In this document: piece after piece, positions 56,894-64,000 of the stretch
Position numbering within the stretch: the first letter of the stretch is position 1
Layout of the letters: the number at the start of each line of letters is the position of its first letter
NCBI RefSeq assembly: GCF_963678635.1
Contig: NC_087065.1
Location: 47,000,381-47,064,380, forward strand
Source of the DNA: Symsagittifera roscoffensis
Taxonomy: Eukaryota; Xenacoelomorpha; Acoela; Convolutidae
DNA: 64,000 bases
Direction: 5' to 3'
Notes under the pieces: model-generated
What the model was told of the DNA's origin: nothing
Seen by the model: the letters and a program-made list of their open reading frames with translations, nothing else
Database searches by the model: none
Translations under genes and position numbers: made by a program

Positions 56894-58698
56894 GCCGACA
56901 ACTTGGATCCCTACACCGCTCAAATTCCCACCCAACCAACCTCAACACTCCAATTACAATAATTCCACTTTTTGCTTTCCCGCCACCCGATTTCCCAACC
57001 AGTAATATAACATCAGGCATGAATTCAGACACTAATATACATATTTCAGTTTTATACTCCATTTCACAACTCAATAACCCTAATATTAAAACCCCTGATG
57101 AATTTGCAGACTCTGAACCATCTCCATCCAATAATTTTCAAACCAACTCCTCAATTTTTTCAACACCCCCTTTTCAACCAATCCCACCAAATAACCCACT
57201 CCCATCCATTTCTACACCCTCTTACGCTTCCCAAGTCACCCCAACCTACTCTTCATTTCATTCAGACCGATCATCCAATTCTCCAGATACTCCCCAAATC
57301 TCCCAAGAACTAGATAATTTTATCACCCTACAACAACAACCCTTCCACCTTGACACCCCCACTATAAATCAGATTTCATCCACAATAGAATCATCAAACC
57401 CACCTACCCCTACACCCTCTTCAGCTTATACCGCATCATTAGCACCATCATCCACACCCACCGAATCATCAAATAGCACTAATAGAGCTTATCGCACTTT
57501 CAAAAGAAAATTCCCAAACCACCCATTTCCAACAAAACCAGGAACAGCCCGTGAATATATTAATCATCCAAATCACACTAACACGAAAGATTTTCTAGCA
57601 ATCACCTTACCTTCATTTCCACAATATACTTTAAACACCCTCCATGACACTAACGACACACGTAGTTTTGTAGATGAACATGTTTTAATGCCTACACTTC
57701 ATTGGACATCATATTATCAATTTACTAATCCCCTTTGCCTACCATTATCTAATACTCATATCGATATAGAAAGACATCAAGATATGCTATACCGACTAAC
57801 CACACCACTCACACATAGACAATTTACTTACATAGGACATAAAAAGTCACTAAAAACATACACTGCGCCCCGAGCTAACGAATATACGCTAGAATATTAC
57901 GATCATAACATCATCCGAGCTAACCAAGACCAATTTTTAGATGATGATCGCTTCGCTAGCCCACAAATCACAGAAAAATTCTTCATCAAAACACCATATG
58001 TATTTACACTCAATATATTTGATCGCAAATTCGACCACGTCATTTCTGAAGCACTAACCGACATGCAAGCTTACGAAAGTTTTAAAGAAAGATTTCAAAT
58101 ATTTTCACTAACCTTCAATTTCCTTGCACCACATGAACGCGATTTGCACTGCTCACACGACATTATGTTACGCACTAAACAAACCCACACGTATACATAC
58201 TATCGCTTCATACAAAATCATTTTGACCTGCACACTCCATCAAGACAACCACACCACCGTTTTCAGTTTAATAACTCCAAATACACTTCACCATTTTTTC
58301 TTAACTTCACATATTGCATTAAAGATACTAACCTTCACGGTATTCTTCGCAATTATGATCCCATAACCCAAATGTATATTTTTTGTCCCATCACGAAGAC
58401 CCTTAACGCAGAAGAATCCAGACCCTTCCTTATCCCACATGAATTTATTCAACCTATAGAAATCCCAATATTAGAATTCATCCACAACACTAAATACAAT
58501 CACAAATTACATAATCTCATCCAAAACACACCTTATGAGTTTGCAGTTGGCACTGAAGAACTAAAAACTATTAAAGCACTTCAATTGCTTTGGCCACTGC
58601 TTCAAACTAAAAACATCATTCGCATACTAGCAAAATTACTAACAAAATCCGACATAATACACGACATCTTCCCCCACGGTTTTTTCCCCGACGACTAA
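56890..58698 (+). CDS. ORF-C, 602-aa protein, copy 2 (frame intact, start codon GTG)
   Basis: Uninterrupted homologue of 37324-39144. A change to GTG replaces the ATG that overlaps the envelope stop; the next in-frame ATG is at about 57019. Most differences from copy 1 lie in the disordered N-terminal third. The C-terminal domain (HERDLHCSHDIMLR, FPHGFFPDD) is well kept. Four codons are missing near the N-terminus (one LHRS repeat in copy 1). The same splice donor follows the stop. Confidence 0.65.
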   Translation: MSRQLGSLHRSNSHPTNLNTPITIIPLFAFPPPDFPTSNITSGMNSDTNIHISVLYSISQLNNPNIKTPDEFADSEPSPSNNFQTNSSIFSTPPFQPIPPNNPLPSISTPSYASQVTPTYSSFHSDRSSNSPDTPQISQELDNFITLQQQPFHLDTPTINQISSTIESSNPPTPTPSSAYTASLAPSSTPTESSNSTNRAYRTFKRKFPNHPFPTKPGTAREYINHPNHTNTKDFLAITLPSFPQYTLNTLHDTNDTRSFVDEHVLMPTLHWTSYYQFTNPLCLPLSNTHIDIERHQDMLYRLTTPLTHRQFTYIGHKKSLKTYTAPRANEYTLEYYDHNIIRANQDQFLDDDRFASPQITEKFFIKTPYVFTLNIFDRKFDHVISEALTDMQAYESFKERFQIFSLTFNFLAPHERDLHCSHDIMLRTKQTHTYTYYRFIQNHFDLHTPSRQPHHRFQFNNSKYTSPFFLNFTYCIKDTNLHGILRNYDPITQMYIFCPITKTLNAEESRPFLIPHEFIQPIEIPILEFIHNTKYNHKLHNLIQNTPYEFAVGTEELKTIKALQLLWPLLQTKNIIRILAKLLTKSDIIHDIFPHGFFPDD

Positions 58699-60286
58699 CA
58701 GGTAAGTATACTTTATACATATTCTTCACTAATAAAATCAAATTAAAAACTAACCATTCTTTATCCATGTCTCATTTAGATTTTTAGTCTTCATCCCACG
58801 ATCATCTGCAAAAAACACAAAAGAAAAATAAAAAACAGAAAACTTCTTCAAATTCTTCTAAACTCTATTATTATTTTGCACTAGATAAATTCAATAAAAT
58901 TCATACCAATGTAGTAAGTTAATTTATAAATTGTTTCCCCAAAAGCAGTAAATTTAGTAATGATGAAAATTTGTAACTTAATTTCCCCAAAACTAGCAGT
59001 AAAATTGAAATTCTATGTAATAAATTGATAAGACGAAAATGCAGTACTAACCTTTTGTTATTTTCATTCACTCGCACAAGAATTCTATCCAAACTCAAAC
59101 AGCTCGCCCACGAAGAATTGTTTAAATAAAGAATTTCAGTTTCAAGTTTTCACACTCAACAACTCTAACACACGATAACAAGTTTCAAACTTTCCTTTAA
59201 CCCGGTTGGAAAGGAATTATATACTAAACAAAACTAACCAACGCAGCTTACTAAACACCACAACACATAGAATAACAGCATGACTAAGAAAAGGAAACCA
59301 ACGGTACCCAAACCGGATTAACCCAGTTTAAAACTGGATATTTTATTCTTTTGAAGACTATTATAAAGTCTAAGAACAAAACAATAAAACACAAAAAAGT
59401 CGAAAGACAAACCCATACCAAAAACAATTTGATTTTTGAAAAAAGGACACAACCAACGAAACGTAAGAAAACCACCACAAACCCGACATAAAACGTTATC
59501 ACATAACAGGACCTCTCACAGAAACCGCACAAAATCATACTCCCACTCCTGGCCTAACCAACCAGAGAGGACGTCCTGAGCATGCTCTATAGCCGGCCTA
59601 ACCCACCGCGCTACATCCACGCTTTGTGACCACACTTCTATTTTTAATAAGAGGTACTCAAGGGTGAGTAACTCTTCAAAATAACCGAACTAAAACAAAA
59701 AGCTTTTGTGAAAACAAATAACCAAAATCAAAATTAAAACACTGAACTAATAAAAATTTTATAAAATGTAAATTATACCTTGCAGTATATAGATCAGCAT
59801 ACAACACCAAAGACGAACATCTAAAGACAAAATGACCCCACTACACTCGAAAAAGAATGGCCAACCACAATCAATATGCCGTCCACAATCACAACTCAAA
59901 GGATTTAGAGTACGACTTCACTTCGCAGAAAAGGACTTCATTGAACTAGACCAATGACCACCTCGATGTTCAAGTATACGTACAGATCCGAGTAACCAGG
60001 CATCCCCTCCACGCACAATCTCCACGCCATTCCCAGACAAGGTCAAACACAAAAGAAGTTCTCTACATGAAACAGAAAAACCTGTCATAGCCAACCATTC
60101 TGAAATCAGATTGAGTTTGTTGGGAAAACCCAGTCGTTGTCATAAGAAGACACAACGATTGATCCTGGAACTTCTCTAACAAGAGAACCCAGAAGAAATA
60201 TGATGTTCGCCAAATACCAACGTCCATCATCCATCCTTTGAATTGCAGAAAGACAATTCTAAAAAACTCTGTAAAACCCGGATGGG
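58699..60286 (+). other. 3' non-coding region of copy 2
   Basis: The counterpart of 39145-40758. It has the donor CAG|GTAAGTATA at 58702, acceptor candidates near 58775-58785 and the hairpin at 59649-59676. The repeated GGCCTAACC motif and the same CCCGGATGGG tract precede the LTR. Confidence 0.55.
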
Positions 60287-60696
60287 TGGAACCTGATCTA
60301 AACTACATTTTATGATTGGATAAATTAGATTTTTTACCGCTGTAAAGTATTTAATATTAACCAATCATGATCCATCTAACTAACAGCCCACTTATTTGTA
60401 AGTGCTGAAATTACTTGTAATTTCAGCACCAGAGAGATTTGAATTTAACTTAGAAATTAGTTGCCTCTCCAAGAGAACTTCAGCAGCCGCAATAAACCAG
60501 TATACCCTAGATCTATTGAGCCTAGCAGAGACTAGTTAAACAACCTGAGACTAGATAGTATAAGAGTAAGATTAGGATCGGTATTAGACTAAGAAGTTGC
60601 ACGAATCTATCCGGCCGAAAATAAGATAGCGTGACGAGCAGACGGTGTACCCTATCCGAAACTACTCTATGAGTTAACCACATCGGACCTAACTCA
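60287..60696 (+). repeat. 3' LTR of copy 2
   Basis: 410 bp, four differences from 41935-42344. It is followed by the target duplication CATT (60697-60700). Confidence 0.93.
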
Positions 60697-60700
60697 CATT

Positions 60701-60820
60701 TTCGTTTTTTAAACTATTTTTTAAAAATGAAAATGGTGCGAATAAGATAAACCACCCAAATCGACATGTTACGTCGCTTTCTTCGAAAGTCGGAACAGTT
60801 CCCCTACCAGCCACGACCAT
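60701..60820. repeat. Right arm of the palindrome interrupted by copy 2
   Basis: 60735-60820 is similar (roughly 85 per cent by eye) to the reverse complement of 41838-41934, sharing GAATAAGATAAAC and GTCGCTTTCTTC. With copy 2 and one CATT removed, the two arms would form an imperfect palindrome of about 200 bp centred on the TTTTTTAAACTATTTTTTAAAAA segment. It is probably an old foldback or MITE. Confidence 0.6.
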
Positions 60821-60849
60821 TTTTTGGACCATGTCGGGACTAATTTTAC

Positions 60850-61092
60850 TAATTTTTCGACCATGCCTCGATTAATTTTTCCACCGCTGCGGCTAAATTT
60901 TCGACCGCCGCGACCAACTTTCCTTCTGTCGCGCTGGTCGCGGTTAACTTTCCTTTGGTCGCGCTGGTCGCGGACACATTGCTTCGGTCCGCAAAGTCTG
61001 GAAATACCAAATTTTGGTCGCGGCGGTCTGAAAATGTCCTTTTTGGTCGCGGCAGTCTGGAAATACCGAAATTTGGTCGCGACCGTCTGATA
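60850..61092. repeat. GC-rich degenerate tandem repeat
   Basis: Units built on GGTCGCG(G/C)..., for example TTTCCTTTGGTCGCGCTGG and TTTTGGTCGCGGCGGTCTG, repeated about eight times. Both strands give repetitive open frames (plus 60824-61090; minus 61202-60849 with KGKLTATSATEGKLVAAVE), which I regard as consequences of the repeat. It stands out as a GC-rich island in AT-rich DNA. Confidence 0.6.
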
Positions 61093-61344
61093 ATGAAATC
61101 ACAATCTCGACGCAAGTAGCTATTTATCAGGATAGTTCTTATAAGCGTTAGATACCTTTTGACAATTTGATTTAAAAATTGAAGGTTTAATATGATATGC
61201 ATGATAATTTATTTCGATAATGAAACAATGGCATTTAAAAGTATAAAACAATTTGCTTAAGCAGCGTATTTATATATTTCAACAAACGTAATTTAGTGCA
61301 AAATTTTGATAAAAATGGAATTGTTTGGATTTAAATTGTATAAT

Positions 61345-62165
61345 TGTAGGTGAAAAAAAAACGACTTTCTTTATTTGCGTTTGTATAGAGTCAATGTCGT
61401 CATTGGAGTACGTACGTTTCTGCTGGAAACTATTATGTCTATCGCTGAAATTGGTCAAATTGGAAGAAAAAGACCTACGAATAAAAATTCAAATAGAATT
61501 ACAGAGCTGATTTAAATTAACTGGACAACATGAATAACACAGTTTAATTGTAAGTAAAAAATACTTTTTTTTTCTTTTGCGTTCGTATAGAGTCGATGTC
61601 GTCATTGGAATTATGCACGTTTCTGTTGCAAACTTTTAAATATATCGTTGAAATTGGTTAAAAAAAAACATTTACGCAGATATATTCAAATAGAATTACA
61701 GTGCTGGTTTAAATTAACCGGACAAAATGAATAAAACAATACAATTGTTTTGAAGAATATAATTTTAGCTGAAAAAGTAGCTTTTTTCATTTTCGTTAGT
61801 ATCGAGTCAATGTCGTCATAGGAGTATGCAAGTTTCTGTTACAAACAAATAAATCTATCGTTGAAACTGATAAGAGAAACACCTGAGCATAATTATTCAA
61901 ATAGAATTACAGTGCCGATTTAAATTAACCGGCCAAAATGAATAAAACAATATAATTGTTTCAAGCAATATATTTGTAGGTAAAAAAAACATTTTTGTTC
62001 ATTTGCGTTTGTACAGAATCAATGTTGCCATTGGAGTATGCATATTCCAGCTGGAAACAAATAAGTCTATCGTTGAAACTGGTAAGAAAAACACCCAACC
62101 ATAAGTTTTCTAATGTAATTACAGTTCTGTTTTAAATTAACTGGACAAAAGGAAGAAAAACTGGA
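61345..62165. repeat. Four tandem copies of a 210-bp repeat
   Basis: The marker TTTGCGTTTGTATAGAGTCAATGTCGTCAT recurs (with changes) from 61374, 61576, 61791 and 62002, and TTTAAATTAACTGGACAA from 61512, 61709, 61919 and 62131. Periods are about 202, 215 and 211 bp. Units are diverged, so this is an old satellite-like array. Confidence 0.8.
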
Positions 62166-62224
62166 ATTTAAACAGCGTTTTTCTCAAATTGGGTTACTTT
62201 TAGACACAAAAAATATGAGGACCG

Positions 62225-62735
62225 ACCATGCACAAAATTTCAACAGAATTGATATGGGTAAATTTGTTTTCAAAATTCGGGCTCAAAAACTTGCTTTGTT
62301 TAATCAATCAAAAATCACTCCAAACCTATTTGTTTATTCGCTATTAAAACTATACCACTGTAAACCTCTTAAGTAGCCCAAGAAAACCTAAGAATGGTAT
62401 AAGTTTCTCACTTTTGTGTTAAAATAACTATTTTCGTGTGATAGTAAAAAAATGTCATAAAATGTAACTATAAAAAACACCAAATTTTTTAAATAGTAAA
62501 TTTTTAAAAAATTTTACGATATTGGAAAGTACACCCTTCTCAAATTTTTATGTACCTACGAGGTTTGCATTGATGTAGTTTTGTCACTAAATCAAAAAAT
62601 AAGTTTGGAGTAATTTTTGATTGACTAAATAAAACCAAAAATAATCGTTTTTGGGGTATTTTTTGGGCCCAAATGTTGCAAAACAAATTAGACCATATTA
62701 ATTCTGTTGAAACTTTAAGCACGATACAATTTTGA
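62225..62735. repeat. Imperfect inverted repeat (foldback)
   Basis: 62225-62335 (TTTCAACAGAATTGATATGG ... TCAATCAAAAATCACTCCAAAC) is similar to the reverse complement of 62600-62735. The loop is about 265 bp. It is possibly a MITE-like foldback or inverted copies of one repeat. The short frames here are not protein-like. Confidence 0.6.
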
Positions 62736-64000
62736 AAAACAATAGAAAAAAAATTAAACGATTTCTGCGGCTTTTCGAGAACACTTGAACAGAGTGGTGA
62801 CAAAAAAACTGACTTGAAAGTTTGTTTTTGAAAAAATGCTTACCATACAATTTCCATATACGGCACAAAAATGTTTCAGTAGTAATTTTAAAAACTTCTC
62901 ACAAAAAATTTTTTTTCAACCGCAAATCTAATTTTGTACGCAAACAAACATCTTCCGAAAAAAAAATTTTTGCAAGCAAAATTTAATTTCTGTGTGCATA
63001 ACGTAGTCCTAGAAACTACGCTTACGCATTAGCATTAATAGCAAAAACTATATGGCGTGTTAATCATCACAAACTGACCAATTTGGCAATCTCTGAACCC
63101 TCATTACTTTATGAAAATTGAAATTGATCATAGCTGAGATATCGTTTTGAACAAATGATGAAAGAAATAACTTATACATGAAGTACATGAAACTCTACAC
63201 AAACTGGGTAATTTATCAAGGTTAAAAAGCTCAAAAAAAACTTTTAACGCAAATATTCATTTAATGTACAAACGATTCACCTCAATGGTTTTTATTGAAA
63301 ATCTCTGAGTAATTTTGTCTTTAATAATGCCGTAAATTTTAGTATATATATATTTTTTTACTCTTGTTTTAACAATTCTGTTTCTTGACTGCCCACCCTA
63401 GTGTGCTACTGACTACTGACCAAAAGGTACACGAAATGAAACTCCGCGAAAGCTAACTCGAACTTTCTGCGATTCTTTTTTCAATTATGATGAGCAAGGT
63501 TTTGGAACAAAAATGTGTCAACAGATTTTTTCCATAGGATAAAAAAAAACAATGCCGTTTTTTGCTTGTTTTTTGGAAACTTTTGACCCTGAAAAAACTT
63601 TTATTTGTTTTGGTTTTCAAGCAATACAATACATGTTTTTGGAGCTTTTTCTTGATTTTAATCGCATTTTGTAATAAATTACGTAGGTAATTTTTGGTTT
63701 TCTTTAATTCAGTTTGTTTTTTTTTTTGCAAACCCCACAGCTTATCCTTCACCCACACATTTCACCTCTACCCGAAAGTTGCCTATTATGCTGCTCGGTT
63801 GGTTGCTTACTCTGAAGTGGGGGTTGATCTGCTTAATGAAGTATCTAGATGGGGGGGGGAGGCGAAGCGTGCTGGTGTAGCGGGGGATATTGGGTCCGTG
63901 AACCGTGATCACGGGAGTGAAGGTGTTCGTTCAGGCTCAACTCTTAAATGAAAAATTAATTTGAAAAAAATTATTTTAAAAATAAAAATGAATTTATATC
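62736..64000. other. Intergenic AT-rich sequence, nothing recognised
   Basis: Homopolymer-rich DNA with no supported gene. The last 220 bp (63780-63950) are richer in G, including an eight-G run near 63853, with a short plus-strand frame that shows no recognisable domain. Confidence 0.5.

Larger units (their letters stand above)
41935..60696 (+). mobile_element. Envelope-bearing Ty3/Gypsy LTR element, copy 2 (18.76 kb)
   Basis: Same family, order and orientation as copy 1, a few per cent diverged overall. The LTRs are 410 bp and differ at four positions. The target duplication is CATT (41931-41934 and 60697-60700). It keeps the RT and integrase stretches deleted in copy 1 but has its own stops and frameshifts in ORF-A, gag, pol, ORF-P and env. 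TM2, the leader ORF and ORF-C stay open, the last with GTG in place of ATG. LTR variants pair within each element, so the two copies inserted separately. Confidence 0.93.

Noticed and set aside
22503-60696. The two elements as a tandem segmental duplication of one locus
   Set aside because: Each has its own 4-bp target duplication and its own paired LTR variants; the flanks are not duplicated.

Overview
The window is AT-rich DNA from an animal, most likely an invertebrate. Nothing in it looks bacterial. The genes have spliced exons, the repeats are eukaryotic, and the mobile DNA is of metazoan types. The species cannot be named from the sequence. Almost everything here is mobile or virus-derived DNA of three kinds, plus one probable cellular gene.

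(1) 1-17,400: remains of Polinton/adintovirus-like (midsize linear dsDNA virus-like) elements. A block of about 5.6-6.6 kb is present twice in direct tandem (1-5610 and 6642-12478). It carries decayed minus-strand coding segments, including a piece resembling the N-terminus of the major-capsid-like protein of these elements (5640-6005). At 14,630-17,390, plus strand, lies a decayed protein-primed type DNA polymerase B. About 840 bp upstream of it is a cluster of TGACGTCA-type sites with a TATA box (13,668-13,792).

(2) 17,400-22,500: repeats, including a diverged duplication with a 1.64-kb period, a degenerate GRGGCGAAAYGTG array and a foldback element.

(3) 22,503-41,169 and 41,935-60,696: two complete copies, in the same orientation, of an unusually large (18.7 kb) envelope-bearing Ty3/Gypsy LTR element. 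The LTRs are 410-411 bp and each copy has its own 4-bp target duplication (CACG and CATT), so these are two independent insertions. The order is LTR, primer site, 77-aa leader ORF, structured leader, basic 155-aa ORF-A, gag (1182 aa), protease-RT-RNase H-integrase, two tiny membrane ORFs, a Pro/Ser-rich ORF-P without an ATG, an envelope-like glycoprotein, a roughly 600-aa ORF-C of unknown function, a 1.6-kb 3' region, LTR. Several neighbouring ORFs overlap stop-to-start. Pol and env are broken in both copies, whereas ORF-C, the second membrane ORF and the leader ORF are open in both (ORF-C of copy 2 begins with GTG).

(4) A minus-strand gene for an FtsJ-like RNA 2'-O-methyltransferase is split around element 1. 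Exon 1 (41,743-41,209) lies between the two elements and exon 2 (21,541-21,240) lies beyond element 1. The donor and acceptor phases fit, so element 1 sits in the intron. Element 2 landed about 190 bp upstream of exon 1, inside one arm of an imperfect palindrome.

(5) 60,700-64,000: the other arm of that palindrome, a GC-rich degenerate repeat, four tandem copies of a 210-bp repeat, an inverted repeat and unremarkable AT-rich DNA.
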